The notes: generated by a model from the sequence alone, not told the origin. DNA of 64,000 nt from Sphingosinicella soli (GCF_014199685.1 NZ_JACHNZ010000001.1:124001-188000); one strand, 5' to 3'. Positions 37,311 to 47,171 are shown, counted from the stretch's first letter. Made by a program: numbers and translations.

Positions 37311-38275
37311 GCGTTCTGCGGCTCTGCCTGATCCTCGGCGGCGTGCTGATCGCCGTGTCGGCGGCATCGCTGCTTGTCGGCGACGTTCCGATCCTGCGGC
37401 TTATGGACAGCGATCCGGGGCTCGCGCGCATGCTGATCGTCGAGCTTCGCCTGCCTCGGCTGGTGCTCGCGGCCACGGCAGGCGCTGCGCTCGGGCTCAG
37501 CGGCGCGGCCTTGCAGGGGCTGCTGCGAAACCCCCTCGCCTCGCCCGACATCCTCGGCACGTCGGCGGGCGCGGCGCTCGGCGCGGTGATGACGGCCTAT
37601 TTCCTGGGGCTTTCAGGCACGCTGGCGATGGCCGGGGGCGGCATCGCGGGCGCGCTTCTGGCGCTCGTACTGCTGCTCGCGCTTGCCGGGCGCGGCGCAT
37701 CCTCGGCAACGCTGATCCTTGCGGGCGTCGCGATTTCGGCGCTGGGCGGCGCGATGATGAACCTCGCGCTCGCGCTCGCGCCCTCGCCGTTTGCCTTTTA
37801 CGATATCATGTTCTGGCTGCTCGGCTCGTTCGCCGACCGCAATCTCGACCATGTCCGCGTCGGCCTTCCCGCGATGGTCATCGGCAGCGCGCTTCTGCTC
37901 ACCGCCGCACGCGGCCTCGATGCGCTCGCACTCGGCGAGGATGTCGCCGCGACGCTGGGCCACGATGTGCGCACCATGCGCTGGCGGATCGTCGGCGGCA
38001 GCGCCATCGCTGTCGGCGGCGCGGTCGCCGTGGCGGGGATTATCGGCTTCGTCGGTCTCATCGTGCCGCATCTGGTGCGTCCGCTGGTGAGAAACCGCCC
38101 CGGCCCGGCGCTGCTGCCGAGCGCGGTCGCGGGCGCGGCGCTGCTGGTGGCGGCAGACATCATCATGCGCTTTCCGCTGAACGGCAAGACGCTGCCCATC
38201 GGCGTCGTCACCGCGATACTGGGCGCGCCGTTCTTCCTGTGGCTGATCCTTTCGCGGCGAGGAACGCAGGCATGA
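37307..38275 (+). CDS. btuC: Cobalamin ABC transporter permease
   Basis: A FecCD/BtuC-type permease of 322 residues with about 9-10 membrane helices. Family motifs include RLPRLVLAATAGAALGLSGAALQGLLRNPLASPDILG, AGIIGFVGLIVPHLVRPLVR and PIGVVTAILGAPFFLWLI. The GTG start overlaps the btuF stop (GTGA), and its own stop overlaps btuD (ATGA). A second long frame runs through this gene; it is a GC-rich shadow. Confidence 0.95.
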   Translation: MSVLRLCLILGGVLIAVSAASLLVGDVPILRLMDSDPGLARMLIVELRLPRLVLAATAGAALGLSGAALQGLLRNPLASPDILGTSAGAALGAVMTAYFLGLSGTLAMAGGGIAGALLALVLLLALAGRGASSATLILAGVAISALGGAMMNLALALAPSPFAFYDIMFWLLGSFADRNLDHVRVGLPAMVIGSALLLTAARGLDALALGEDVAATLGHDVRTMRWRIVGGSAIAVGGAVAVAGIIGFVGLIVPHLVRPLVRNRPGPALLPSAVAGAALLVAADIIMRFPLNGKTLPIGVVTAILGAPFFLWLILSRRGTQA

Positions 38276-38973
38276 ACGGGCTTGTCGCAAAGGGCATCGC
38301 ACGGCCGCACCTTTCGGGCGCGCTCGACATCACCGTCGCTTCAGGTGAAATCGTCGGGCTCATCGGGCCGAACGGTTCGGGCAAAACCACGCTGCTGCGC
38401 GCGCTTGCCGGGCTTACCGCCGGAGACGGCAGCATTCATATAAACGGCACGCCGCTTGCCGCCATGACGTCATCGCAGCGGGCACGGCGCATCGCCTTCA
38501 TGCCTGCCGGTCGCCGTGTCGACTGGCCGATGCGCGTGGATGATATCGTCGCGCTTTCGGGCGCGGGCGGGGATGCGGTCGCCGGGGCGCTGGGCCGTGT
38601 CGGCATGTCTGCCTTCGCCTCGCGGCGCGTCGACACGCTTTCAACCGGTGAGCGCGCGCGCGCGCTGCTGGCGCGCGTTCTGGCCGGAAACGCGGACTGG
38701 CTGCTGCTCGATGAACCGACGGCGAACCTCGATCCGGGCCACGAACTCGATGTCCTTGCGGTACTGCGTGCGGAGGCGGCACGGGGAGCGGGCGTGCTGG
38801 CATCGTTCCATAACCTTGCGCTGGCCGAGACACACTGCGATCGCTGCGTGCTGATGGCGGACGGGCGGATCGTGGCGGAGGGCGTGCCTGCCGCCGTGCT
38901 GACCGATGCCAACCTCGTGGCAGTCTACGGGATCGTGCGCGACGGCGCGGGATGGCGGCGCAGCGCCTCCTGA
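38272..38973 (+). CDS. btuD: Cobalamin ABC transporter ATP-binding protein
   Basis: ABC ATPase of 233 residues: Walker A GPNGSGKTT, signature LSTGERARALLARVLAG, Walker B WLLLDEPTANLDPGH and the switch histidine in ASFHNLALAETH. It powers BtuC. The last 49 bases overlap the convergent LysR gene. No cobalamin-biosynthesis gene follows, so the operon is for uptake only. Confidence 0.94.
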   Translation: MNGLVAKGIARPHLSGALDITVASGEIVGLIGPNGSGKTTLLRALAGLTAGDGSIHINGTPLAAMTSSQRARRIAFMPAGRRVDWPMRVDDIVALSGAGGDAVAGALGRVGMSAFASRRVDTLSTGERARALLARVLAGNADWLLLDEPTANLDPGHELDVLAVLRAEAARGAGVLASFHNLALAETHCDRCVLMADGRIVAEGVPAAVLTDANLVAVYGIVRDGAGWRRSAS

Positions 38974-39821
38974 ACGAGTGACGTCATGCGCGAAACGTCG
39001 CTGCGCAGCGCCATGGCGACGGGGCTTTGCAGCACGGCGAGCGTTCGCGTCCGGTCGAAGCCCGACAGGCGCCGCTGGACGACACCGGGCGCGCTGTAAG
39101 ACGCAGGCATCACGGTAACGCCGAGGCCGGCGGCGACCATCGCCAGCGCCCGCTCCTCCTGCACCGTGCGATACGCGAGCGGCGGGCGCACGCCGTGGCC
39201 GGTGAAGTGACGGCTCACCTCGCTCAGCACCTCGCAGCGGCGGCGCACGACCATCGGCGTGCTGTGCAGAGCGTCCGACGGCACCGGATCCGATCCCGCG
39301 AGCGGATGGCCTTCGGGCAGCATCAGCAGATAGGGCTCCTCCCCCACCACGACCGGCGAATATTTCTCCGTTCCCGCGCGCATCAGCGTCAGCGCCATAT
39401 CCACGCGGCCCTGATCGAGGCGGGTGACAAGTTCGGCATCGCTGCCCTCCACGATCTCAAGCCCATTTGCGCCGTCGATGGATTGCCAGTCCCGCACCAG
39501 CCGTTCGCCGATGCTTGCCGGAACGGTGTGAAGCAGGCCGAGACGCAGTGCCCGCCGCCGTGCGGGCTCGCCGATCTCACCGAGCGCGGCGTTGTATTCC
39601 TGCATGATGTTGCGCGCCCGCTGAAGGAACCGCGCGCCCGCCTCGGTCAGTTCCACGCGCCGTGCTGAACGCACGAACAGCGAAACGCCAAGTTCCCGCT
39701 CCAGCTTCGCGACGCCCGCTGAAAGCGTTGGCTGCGTGACGTTCACGCGCGCCGCCGCCGCCGTGAAGCTGCCGTTTTCGACGATGGCGAGGAAGTAGCG
39801 CAAAAGGTAGCCGTCAATCAT
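38925..39821 (-). CDS. LysR-family transcriptional regulator, probable regulator of the leucine/isovalerate operon
   Basis: LTTR of 298 residues from the ATG at 39821. The N-terminal winged HTH runs through FLAIVENGSFTAAAARVNVTQPTLSAGVAKLERELGVSLF, and the substrate-binding domain follows (about 90-295). It is divergent from the acyl-CoA carboxylase operon, with 99 bases between starts, the usual arrangement for an LTTR and its target. Another ATG 9 bases upstream would add MAS. Both codons lie inside a T-N11-A dyad, consistent with autoregulation. The effector could be an acyl-CoA intermediate; that is inference. Confidence 0.9.
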   Translation of the reverse strand: MIDGYLLRYFLAIVENGSFTAAAARVNVTQPTLSAGVAKLERELGVSLFVRSARRVELTEAGARFLQRARNIMQEYNAALGEIGEPARRRALRLGLLHTVPASIGERLVRDWQSIDGANGLEIVEGSDAELVTRLDQGRVDMALTLMRAGTEKYSPVVVGEEPYLLMLPEGHPLAGSDPVPSDALHSTPMVVRRRCEVLSEVSRHFTGHGVRPPLAYRTVQEERALAMVAAGLGVTVMPASYSAPGVVQRRLSGFDRTRTLAVLQSPVAMALRSDVSRMTSLVQEALRRHPAPSRTIP

Positions 39822-39835
39822 AGATGCCATCTATG
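39819..39835. promoter_or_regulatory. LysR-type operator: T-N11-A dyad
   Basis: CATAGATG (39819-39826) and CATCTATG (39828-39835) are perfect inverted arms around one central base, containing T39821-N11-A39833. This fits the LTTR consensus and sits between the LysR gene and mccB, overlapping the LysR start codons. Confidence 0.6.
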
Positions 39836-39920
39836 CGAAACAGGCGGCGTATTCAATTAAGACCGAATCCCTTCGCCGTGCTATCCCCGCCTTGAACGAA
39901 GCTGAGGGGATGATCGACCG

Positions 39921-41510
39921 ATGGCCGTAGTCGGCACGCAGGCGAATACTATCGACCCGGAATTCAAGGCCAATGCGGAGGCAATGCAGGCGCTCGTCGC
40001 GGACCTGCGCGAACGCTCGGCACAGATCGCGCTCGGCGGCAACGCGGATTCGCGCGATCGGCATACGTCGCGCGGCAAGCTGCTGCCGCGTGAACGTGTC
40101 GAGCGACTGCTCGATCCCGGCACCGCCTTCCTCGAACTCTCCCTCTTCGCGGGGCACGAGGTTTACGAAGACGACATTCCCGCCGCGGGCGTGATCGCCG
40201 GCGTCGGCCAGATCGCCGGGCGCATGTGCGTGATCGTGTGCAACGACGCCACGGTGAAGGGCGGCACGTACTACCCGCTGACCGTGAAAAAACATCTGCG
40301 CGCGCAGGAAGTCGCACGCCAGAACCGCCTGCCCTGCGTGTACCTCGTCGATTCCGGCGGCGCGAACCTCCCCAACCAGGATGATGTGTTCCCCGACCGC
40401 GACCACTTCGGGCGCATCTTCTACAATCAGGCGACGATGTCCGCCGAAGGCATCGCGCAGATCGCGGTGGTGATGGGCAGCTGCACGGCGGGCGGCGCTT
40501 ACGTGCCCGCGATGTCGGACGAGAGCATCATCGTGCGCAATCAGGGCACGATCTTCCTTGGCGGACCGCCGCTGGTGAAGGCCGCGACCGGCGAGGAAGT
40601 GACGGCGGAAGACCTCGGCGGCGGCGATGTGCATGCGCGCATTTCCGGCGTGGTCGATCATCTCGCGAACGACGACGCGCACGCGCTTTCGATCGCGCGC
40701 GGCATCGTCGCCACGCTGCCCGCGCCGCGCGTGCCCGAGATCGCCGTGAAGGCGCCGAAACCGCCGCGCCACGATCCTTCGCAGATCTACGGCCTGATTC
40801 CCGCCGATACGCGGCATCCGGTGGACGTGCGCGAGATCATCGCGCGCATCGTCGACGACAGCGTGCTCGACGAGTTCAAGGCGCTTTACGGCGAAACGCT
40901 CGTCACCGGGTTCGCGCATATCGAGGGCTATCCCGTCGGCATCGTCGCCAACAACGGCATCCTGTTTTCGGAAAGCGCGCAGAAAGGCGCGCACTTCATC
41001 GAGCTGTGCTGCCAGCGCAAGGTGCCGCTCCTGTTCCTGCAGAACATCTCCGGCTTCATGGTCGGCAGGCGCTACGAGAACGAGGGCATCGCGCGCCACG
41101 GCGCCAAGATGGTAACGGCGGTCGCCTGCGCCGCCGTGCCGAAGTTCACCGTGGTGATCGGCGGCAGCTTCGGCGCGGGCAACTACGGCATGTGCGGCCG
41201 CGCCTATTCGCCCCGCTTCCTGTGGATGTGGCCAAATGCGCGCATCTCCGTGATGGGCGGCGAGCAGGCGGCGTCGGTGCTCGCCACCGTGAAGCGCGGC
41301 GGCTTCAAGACCAAGGCCGAGGAAGAGGCGTTCAAGGCGCCGATCCGCGAGCAATACGAGAAACAGGGCCACCCCTATTACGCCAGCGCGCGACTGTGGG
41401 ACGACGGCATCATCGACCCCGCCGACACGCGCACCGTCGTGGCGCTCGGCCTCGCCGCGTCGCTGAACGCGCCGGTGCCCGAGACGCGCTTCGGCACGTT
41501 CCGGATGTGA
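39921..41510 (+). CDS. liuB: Methylcrotonoyl-CoA carboxylase, carboxyltransferase (beta) subunit
   Basis: Carboxyltransferase of 529 residues. Two crotonase-like lobes are seen: the N-terminal acyl-CoA site with [17 protein letters not shown] and [13 protein letters not shown], and the C-terminal lobe with [27 protein letters not shown] and [14 protein letters not shown]. These are typical of methylcrotonoyl-CoA carboxylase rather than propionyl-CoA carboxylase. With LiuD it converts 3-methylcrotonyl-CoA to 3-methylglutaconyl-CoA in leucine degradation. The first ATG upstream is out of frame. Confidence 0.94.
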   Translation: MAVVGTQANTIDPEFKANAEAMQALVADLRERSAQIALGGNADSRDRHTSRGKLLPRERVERLLDPGTAFLELSLFAGHEVYEDDIPAAGVIAGVGQIAGRMCVIVCNDATVKGGTYYPLTVKKHLRAQEVARQNRLPCVYLVDSGGANLPNQDDVFPDRDHFGRIFYNQATMSAEGIAQIAVVMGSCTAGGAYVPAMSDESIIVRNQGTIFLGGPPLVKAATGEEVTAEDLGGGDVHARISGVVDHLANDDAHALSIARGIVATLPAPRVPEIAVKAPKPPRHDPSQIYGLIPADTRHPVDVREIIARIVDDSVLDEFKALYGETLVTGFAHIEGYPVGIVANNGILFSESAQKGAHFIELCCQRKVPLLFLQNISGFMVGRRYENEGIARHGAKMVTAVACAAVPKFTVVIGGSFGAGNYGMCGRAYSPRFLWMWPNARISVMGGEQAASVLATVKRGGFKTKAEEEAFKAPIREQYEKQGHPYYASARLWDDGIIDPADTRTVVALGLAASLNAPVPETRFGTFRM

Positions 41511-41517
41511 GGCGGCG

Positions 41518-42132
41518 ATGAAGAGATATTTTCAAATATTGGCCGCTCTGACTCTGTTTGGATTGATGGCTGCCACTTCGGCCCATGCCGAGAGCAGTGA
41601 CAAAACCATCCAACCCGACGCGCTGGAGATCGCCCGAATACTGTCGCCTGACGGCTACCTCATTCTGCGTAGCACCGATCTCGGAACAACCCGATCCGAA
41701 CTGCAGAAACGGCTTCTAAACACAATCAGCGGGCAATATGGGGCGCCCTGCGATCAGCGCAACAGCGAGTGCACTGCAGCGGCGAGCGCAATAGCCGTGA
41801 AGTATGCCGATAAAGTTCAAGCGGCCCAGAAGCAGGCGATCCAAAAAATCTTTGCTCGAAACCTTAGCGGGATAGAGCACAAAGACCTAGCCTCCATAAA
41901 GGCGTTCCTCGATACTTCTGCAGGAACTAGGTTCGCGGCGAATCTCAAGGTTCTGTTCGATCCATTTGGGACCGAGGCCGTCTCTGCGGGAATTGTGAAT
42001 GAGTTAAACTCTGCCCGTATTCCCATAGCCGGGATGCACGAAGAGTTTTTCGAGGCAACGAAACATCTGCCGAAGGCAGAGCTTCCGCGCGTGCCAAGAC
42101 CTGAACCTCCAGCGCGGAAGCGCGATCAATGA
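41518..42132 (+). CDS. Exported hypothetical protein, DUF2059-like, inserted in the leucine operon
   Basis: A 204-residue protein with a clear signal peptide (MKRYFQILAALTLFGLMAATSAHAES). The mature part is helical, with two cysteines (APCDQRNSECTAA) that could form a disulfide. The segment QKIFARNLSGIEHKDLASIKAFLDTSAGTRFAANL resembles DUF2059 proteins, a tentative assignment. Base composition and codon use are clearly more AT-rich than the flanking operon genes, suggesting later acquisition. It starts 8 bases after liuB and its stop overlaps liuC (ATGA), so it is fully integrated in the operon. Confidence 0.8.
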   Translation: MKRYFQILAALTLFGLMAATSAHAESSDKTIQPDALEIARILSPDGYLILRSTDLGTTRSELQKRLLNTISGQYGAPCDQRNSECTAAASAIAVKYADKVQAAQKQAIQKIFARNLSGIEHKDLASIKAFLDTSAGTRFAANLKVLFDPFGTEAVSAGIVNELNSARIPIAGMHEEFFEATKHLPKAELPRVPRPEPPARKRDQ

Positions 42133-42965
42133 ACGCAGACAATGAGAACGTCGTGTTGAAAGTTCCGACTTCGGACACGCTCCACTTCACGCTCGACGAA
42201 AACAACGTCGCGCGCGTCACGCTCAACCGCCCCGAACGGCACAACGCCTTCAACGCCGAGCTTATCGCGGCGCTGAAAGGCACGTTCGATGCCATAGCGC
42301 AGATGGAAGGCGTTCGCGCCGTGGTGCTTGCGGGCGAGGGCAAGAGCTTTTCGGCGGGCGCAGACCTTGAGTACATGCGCGCCGCCGGGGGCTGGAGCGA
42401 GGCGGAGAACATCGCGGACGGCCAGCGGCTTTCCGACATGCTCGCCAGCATCGCCGCCTGCCCCGTGCCGGTGATCGCCATCGCCAAGGGCAATATCTTC
42501 GGCGGCGGTGTCGGGCTCGTCGCCTGCGCGGACATGGTCGTGGGCATCGACGGCGTGAAGTTCCGGCTTTCCGAAGTGCGCCTCGGGCTGACACCTGCGA
42601 CGATCTCGCCGTTCGTGATCGCCGCCATCGGCGCGCGGCAGGCGAAGCGCTGGTTCACCACCGCCGAGCTGTTCGGCCTTCCCGAAGCGCGCGAGATGGG
42701 GCTGGTGCATGTCGGCGTCGCCGATCTTCGCGCTGCCGACGCGCAGGTGGATGCGTGGGTAGACGCCATTCTCGAAGCCGCGCCGGGCGCGGTGATCGAC
42801 GCCAAGGCGCTTGTCTCCGACTTTGCCGGGCGCGAGATCACCGCCGACCTTCGCGCCGACAGCGCCCGCCGTATCGCTGCGCGGCGCGCCACGGAAGAAG
42901 CCGCCGAGGGCCTGACCGCCTTTCTTGAGAAACGCCGGCCATATTGGATGAAGACCGATGCGTAA
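42129..42965 (+). CDS. liuC: Methylglutaconyl-CoA hydratase (enoyl-CoA hydratase family)
   Basis: Crotonase-fold protein of 278 residues with VTLNRPERHNAFNAELI, the oxyanion-hole region LAGEGKSFSAGADLEYMR and KGNIFGGGVGLVACADMVV. In this operon the expected reaction is hydration of 3-methylglutaconyl-CoA to HMG-CoA. The start overlaps the preceding atypical gene by four bases; the first 15 residues are poorly conserved in character, so a slightly later start is possible. The 3' end overlaps liuD by 8 bases. Confidence 0.92.
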   Translation: MNADNENVVLKVPTSDTLHFTLDENNVARVTLNRPERHNAFNAELIAALKGTFDAIAQMEGVRAVVLAGEGKSFSAGADLEYMRAAGGWSEAENIADGQRLSDMLASIAACPVPVIAIAKGNIFGGGVGLVACADMVVGIDGVKFRLSEVRLGLTPATISPFVIAAIGARQAKRWFTTAELFGLPEAREMGLVHVGVADLRAADAQVDAWVDAILEAAPGAVIDAKALVSDFAGREITADLRADSARRIAARRATEEAAEGLTAFLEKRRPYWMKTDA

Positions 42966-44946
42966 GCTGCTGATCGCAAACCGGGGCGAAATCGCCCGCC
43001 GCATCATCCGCACCGCGCACCGGATGGGCATCGAAACCGTTGCCGTCTATTCGGAAGCCGACGCGGACGCGCCGCATGTGCACGAGGCGGGACAGGCCGT
43101 GCTGATCGGCCCGGCGCCGGCTTCGGAATCCTACCTGCTCGTCGACCGGCTGCTCGATGCGGCCGCGCGGACGAATGCAGATGCCGTGCATCCGGGCTAT
43201 GGTTTCCTCTCGGAGAACGCGAAGTTCGCGCTCGCCGTGCGCGACGCGGGCCTCACCTTCGTCGGCCCGCCGGTGAAGGCCATCGATGCGATGGGCCTGA
43301 AGGACACCGCCAAGAAGCTGATGAAGACCGCCGGTGTTCCAGTGACGCCGGGCTATCAGGGCGACGACCAGAGCCTCGCGCGCCTCGAAGCGGCCTCGAA
43401 GGCGGTCGGCTACCCGCTGCTCATCAAGGCCGTCGCGGGCGGCGGCGGCAAGGGGATGCGGCGGGTCGATGATCCGTCCGAGTTCGCCGACGCGCTCATC
43501 GCGGCGAAGCGCGAAGGCGAGAAGTCCTTCGGCAACGACGGCGTGATGATCGAGAAGCTGATCCTGCGTCCGCGCCATGTCGAGGTGCAGGTGTTCGCGG
43601 ATCGGCACGGCAATGCCGTCCATTTGTTCGAGCGGGACTGCTCGCTGCAACGCCGCCACCAGAAGGTGATCGAGGAAGCCCCCGCGCCCGGCCTCTCCGC
43701 CTCGCTGCGGGGAGCCCTTGGCGCAGCTGCGGTAAAGGCGGCGACCGCGATCGGCTATGAGGGCGCGGGCACGATCGAGTTCATTCTCGATTGCGACGAT
43801 GTCGATACCACCGGCGACCCGAAATTCTACTTCATGGAGATGAACACCCGGCTGCAGGTGGAGCATCCGGTGACGGAATTCATCACGGGCACCGATCTTG
43901 TGGAATGGCAGATCCGCGTGGCGCGCGGCGAGAAGCTGCCGATGACGCAGGATCAGCTCCGTATCGAGGGTCACGCGGTCGAAGCGCGGCTTTATGCCGA
44001 AGATCCGGAGAGCGGCTTCCTGCCGTCCACCGGACGCCTGCGCCAGCTCGTGTTCCCGGAAAACCGTCCCGGCGTGCGCATCGACAGCGGAGTCGTCGAA
44101 GGCGGCGAGATCAGCATCCACTACGACCCGATGATCGCCAAGGTGATCGCGCACGGCGCCGACCGGCAGAGCGCCATCGATCGGCTGGTCGGCGCGCTCG
44201 ACGCCACGATCGTGGAGGGCGTGCGCACCAACCGCGCCTTCCTCGCGCGGCTCGTCGATCACGCCTCGTTCCGCGACGGGGACGTGGATACCGGCTTCAT
44301 CGCCCGCCACGCCGAAAGCCTGAAACCGCCCGTCGATATCCCGGACCGTGTGCTCGCGCTCGCCGCGCTCACGCGCGTCGGCGGCTATAACCCGCCAAGC
44401 GCGCAGACGATGTTCGAGCGTGCGGGCGCATGGCGCATGAACCTGCCGAGCCGCCGCCACGTCGATCTGTTCCCCGACGGCGGCGAGAAGCGCGCGCTGA
44501 GCCTGACACCCGAAGGCGCGGCCTATCGCATCGACGGCCTCGACGAACCCGTCACCGGCGCGCTGTACTGGACGGGACCGCAGAGCGTGGAAGCCGACCT
44601 CGGCGGTGAACTCGTGCGCGCAACCATCGTGGAACGCGACGGCAGCTTTGAACTCCGCATCGGCGGGCGCGTGTTCGTGATCGGAACCTCGGCGCCGGAT
44701 GCCGATGCAGCCGAAGGCGGCAGCGGGCATATCACCGCGCCGATGCCGGGCCGCGTGCTCGCCGTGTTCGTGAAGCCAGGCGACAAGGTGGAGGCAGGCG
44801 CCCGCCTGCTCGTGCTGGAAGCGATGAAAATGGAAAACCGCATGACCGCGCCGGTTTCGGGCACGGTCACGAAGGTCGGCGTGGCGGAGGGCGATCAGGT
44901 CGCCGAAGGCACGCTGCTGGTGGAAATCGAAAGCGAGGACCAATGA
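42958..44946 (+). CDS. liuD: Methylcrotonoyl-CoA carboxylase, biotin carboxylase/BCCP (alpha) subunit
   Basis: A protein of 662 residues: biotin carboxylase (1-450: [57 protein letters not shown]), a connecting BT domain (about 460-575) and a C-terminal biotinyl domain with K624 in [10 protein letters not shown]. It carboxylates its own biotin with ATP and bicarbonate and passes the carboxyl group to LiuB. The stop overlaps the liuA start by four bases. Confidence 0.95.
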   Translation: MRKLLIANRGEIARRIIRTAHRMGIETVAVYSEADADAPHVHEAGQAVLIGPAPASESYLLVDRLLDAAARTNADAVHPGYGFLSENAKFALAVRDAGLTFVGPPVKAIDAMGLKDTAKKLMKTAGVPVTPGYQGDDQSLARLEAASKAVGYPLLIKAVAGGGGKGMRRVDDPSEFADALIAAKREGEKSFGNDGVMIEKLILRPRHVEVQVFADRHGNAVHLFERDCSLQRRHQKVIEEAPAPGLSASLRGALGAAAVKAATAIGYEGAGTIEFILDCDDVDTTGDPKFYFMEMNTRLQVEHPVTEFITGTDLVEWQIRVARGEKLPMTQDQLRIEGHAVEARLYAEDPESGFLPSTGRLRQLVFPENRPGVRIDSGVVEGGEISIHYDPMIAKVIAHGADRQSAIDRLVGALDATIVEGVRTNRAFLARLVDHASFRDGDVDTGFIARHAESLKPPVDIPDRVLALAALTRVGGYNPPSAQTMFERAGAWRMNLPSRRHVDLFPDGGEKRALSLTPEGAAYRIDGLDEPVTGALYWTGPQSVEADLGGELVRATIVERDGSFELRIGGRVFVIGTSAPDADAAEGGSGHITAPMPGRVLAVFVKPGDKVEAGARLLVLEAMKMENRMTAPVSGTVTKVGVAEGDQVAEGTLLVEIESEDQ

Positions 44947-46106
44947 GCCTGTCCCTTATGAACTTCGCCCACGGCGAAACCATCGACATGCTGCGTGATA
45001 CCGTGCGCGCGTTCGCGCAGGACAAGATTGCGCCGCGCGCGGCCGCGATCGATGCGGAGAACAAATTCCCGCGCGACCTCTGGCCGGAGCTTGGCGCGCT
45101 CGGCCTTCACGGCATCACGGTTTCGGAAGAAGACGGCGGCGCCGGGCTCGGCTACCTCGCGCACGTCGTGGCGATGGAAGAGATCAGCCGCGCGTCAGCC
45201 TCCGTCGGCCTCAGCTACGGCGCGCATTCGAACCTCTGCATCAATCAGCTTAAGCGCTGGGGCACGGCGGAGCAGAAGGCGAAATACCTGCCCAAGCTGA
45301 TTTCCGGCGAGCATGTCGGCAGCCTTGCCATGTCCGAGCCGGGATCCGGGTCCGACGTCGTTTCGATGCGCCTGAAGGCGGAGCGCAAGAACGACTGCTA
45401 TGTGCTGAACGGCAACAAGATGTGGATCACCAACGGGCCGGAGGCGGACACGCTGATCGTCTATGCCAAGACCGACATGGACGCAGGCCCGCGCGGCATC
45501 ACGGCCTTCCTGATCGAGCGCGGCTTCAAGGGCTTTTCGACGGCGCAGAAGCTCGACAAGCTCGGCATGCGCGGTTCCGACACGTGCGAACTGGTGTTCG
45601 AGGATTGCGAGGTTCCCTACGAAAACGTGCTCGGCGCGGAGGGCAAGGGCGTCAACGTGCTGATGTCCGGCCTCGACTACGAGCGCGTCGTGCTCTCGGG
45701 CGGTCCTCTCGGCATCATGGCGGCGTGCATGGACGTGACCGTGCCCTATGTGCACGAACGCAAACAGTTCGGGCAGGCGATCGGCACCTTCCAGCTGATG
45801 CAGGGCAAACTTGCCGACATGTACGTGACGTTCTCGACGGCGCGCGCCTATGTCTATGCGGTCGCGCAGGCGTGCGATCGGGGCGAGACGACGCGCAAGG
45901 ACGCGGCGGGCTGCATCCTCTATTCCGCCGAGAAGGCGACATGGATGGCGCTGGAAGCGATTCAGGCGCTTGGCGGCAACGGCTATATCAACGAATATCC
46001 GACCGGACGCCTGCTGCGCGACGCCAAGCTCTACGAGATCGGCGCGGGCACGAGCGAAATCCGCCGTTACCTCATCGGCCGCGAGCTGTTCGAGGAAACC
46101 GCCTGA
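44943..46106 (+). CDS. liuA: Isovaleryl-CoA dehydrogenase
   Basis: Acyl-CoA dehydrogenase of 387 residues with the FAD/acyl motifs [51 protein letters not shown] and [33 protein letters not shown] holds the probable catalytic glutamate, at the position used by isovaleryl-type enzymes. It oxidises isovaleryl-CoA to 3-methylcrotonyl-CoA and reduces ETF, whose quinone oxidoreductase is encoded at 62.1-63.8 kb. Confidence 0.92.
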   Translation: MSLSLMNFAHGETIDMLRDTVRAFAQDKIAPRAAAIDAENKFPRDLWPELGALGLHGITVSEEDGGAGLGYLAHVVAMEEISRASASVGLSYGAHSNLCINQLKRWGTAEQKAKYLPKLISGEHVGSLAMSEPGSGSDVVSMRLKAERKNDCYVLNGNKMWITNGPEADTLIVYAKTDMDAGPRGITAFLIERGFKGFSTAQKLDKLGMRGSDTCELVFEDCEVPYENVLGAEGKGVNVLMSGLDYERVVLSGGPLGIMAACMDVTVPYVHERKQFGQAIGTFQLMQGKLADMYVTFSTARAYVYAVAQACDRGETTRKDAAGCILYSAEKATWMALEAIQALGGNGYINEYPTGRLLRDAKLYEIGAGTSEIRRYLIGRELFEETA

Positions 46107-46122
46107 CCTGAAAGGACCGCCC

Positions 46123-46635
46123 ATGCGCCGACTGCTGCCTCTTCTCCTGATGATGATCGCGGCACCGGCGCTGGCGGCAACGCCCGAAGAGCGACTGGCG
46201 GCGGCGGGGCACAGCCTGCCCGCCGCGCCCAAGCCTGCGGCGACCTATGTGACGTCAGTCGAAACCGGAAACCTGCTGTTCCTCTCCGGCCATATCGACT
46301 GCATCGGCGGCGGCAAGCGCGGCAAGGTCGGCGCCGATGTTACGCTGGAAGAGGGCAAGGCGGAGGCACAGCGTGTCGGGCTCTGCATGCTTTCCACAAT
46401 CAGGACGGCGCTCGGCGGCGACCTGTCGCGCGTGAAGCGCTTCGTGCGCATTCTCGGCATGGTGAACAGCGCCCCGGATTTCACGGCGCAGCCCCAGGTC
46501 ATCAACGGCTTTTCGGAACTGATGAAGACGGCGTTCGGCGACGCCGGGCTCGGCGCGCGCTCGGCGGTGGGCGTCGCCTCGCTGCCTGCGGGCTATGCGG
46601 TCGAGATCGAGGCGACGATCGAAATCGCGCGCTGA
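46123..46635 (+). CDS. RidA-family protein with signal peptide
   Basis: A 170-residue protein. The N-terminus MRRLLPLLLMMIAAPALAAT is a clean signal peptide, followed by a YjgF/RidA domain (TSVETGNLLFLSGHIDC, LSRVKRFVRILGMVNSAPDF, GARSAVGVASLPAGYAVEIEATIEI). Cytosolic RidA deaminates reactive enamines; an exported form cannot do that for cytosolic enzymes, so its role is open. AAAGGA precedes the ATG. It starts 16 bases after liuA and overlaps mobA by one base. Confidence 0.88.
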   Translation: MRRLLPLLLMMIAAPALAATPEERLAAAGHSLPAAPKPAATYVTSVETGNLLFLSGHIDCIGGGKRGKVGADVTLEEGKAEAQRVGLCMLSTIRTALGGDLSRVKRFVRILGMVNSAPDFTAQPQVINGFSELMKTAFGDAGLGARSAVGVASLPAGYAVEIEATIEIAR

Positions 46636-47171
46636 TGCGCATTCTCGGCGCGGTTCTGGCGGGCGGCGAAAGCCGCCGCTTCGGCAGCGACAAGGCCGAG
46701 GCCCTGCTCGACGGCAAGCGCCTGATCGACCACGCCGCCGCGAGCATCGCGCCCTTTTGCGAAACCGTTGTGATTGCGGGCCGCACCGGCGGCGTGCCGG
46801 ACCGCCCTGCCCCCGGCCTCGGGCCGCTCGGCGGGCTGTGCGGGGCGCTTGCTTACGGCGCGGAACAAGGCTTCGAGGCGGTACTGACGACGGCGTGCGA
46901 TGTGCCGGAGCTGCCGGAAGCGCTGATGCGCGTGCTCATTGCTGCGCCCCCCGCTGTGATCGAGAGCCTGCCGGTCGTCGGTGTGTGGCCGACCTCGCTC
47001 GGGGTTCGGCTTGCGGCGTATCTGGAGAGCGGAGCGCCGCGCGCCATGCGGGCGTGGTGTGAAACGGCCGGCGCGCAGATGGTGGCGTGGCCGCAGGCGA
47101 TCCGGAACATCAACCGGCTCGAGGACATGGCCCAACCCGCCCGTCTCCCCGGCGCAGGCCGGGGCCCATAG
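46635..47171 (+). CDS. mobA: Molybdenum cofactor guanylyltransferase
   Basis: A nucleotidyltransferase of 178 residues with the GTP-binding start ILGAVLAGGESRRFGSDKAEALLDGK and the metal site TTACDVPELP. It attaches GMP to molybdopterin for DMSO-reductase type enzymes. The protein is slightly short, and its last residues (ARLPGAGRGP) are encoded by a REP-like palindrome, so the original C-terminus may have been replaced. No other molybdenum cofactor gene is in the window. Confidence 0.85.
   Translation: MRILGAVLAGGESRRFGSDKAEALLDGKRLIDHAAASIAPFCETVVIAGRTGGVPDRPAPGLGPLGGLCGALAYGAEQGFEAVLTTACDVPELPEALMRVLIAAPPAVIESLPVVGVWPTSLGVRLAAYLESGAPRAMRAWCETAGAQMVAWPQAIRNINRLEDMAQPARLPGAGRGP
47147..47164. 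repeat. REP-like palindromic element at the mobA 3' end
   Basis: CCCCGGC (47147-47153) pairs with GCCGGGG (47158-47164) around GCAG. The surrounding sequence resembles the short palindromic repeats scattered in sphingomonad genomes, and another frame reads the tell-tale PVSPAQAGAH. Only one copy was noticed here. Confidence 0.55.

Noticed and set aside
37276-38271. Open frame in phase with btuD running through btuC
   Set aside because: The upstream part is Arg/Ala-rich and lies inside the btuC coding region; btuD has a normal ATG at 38272.
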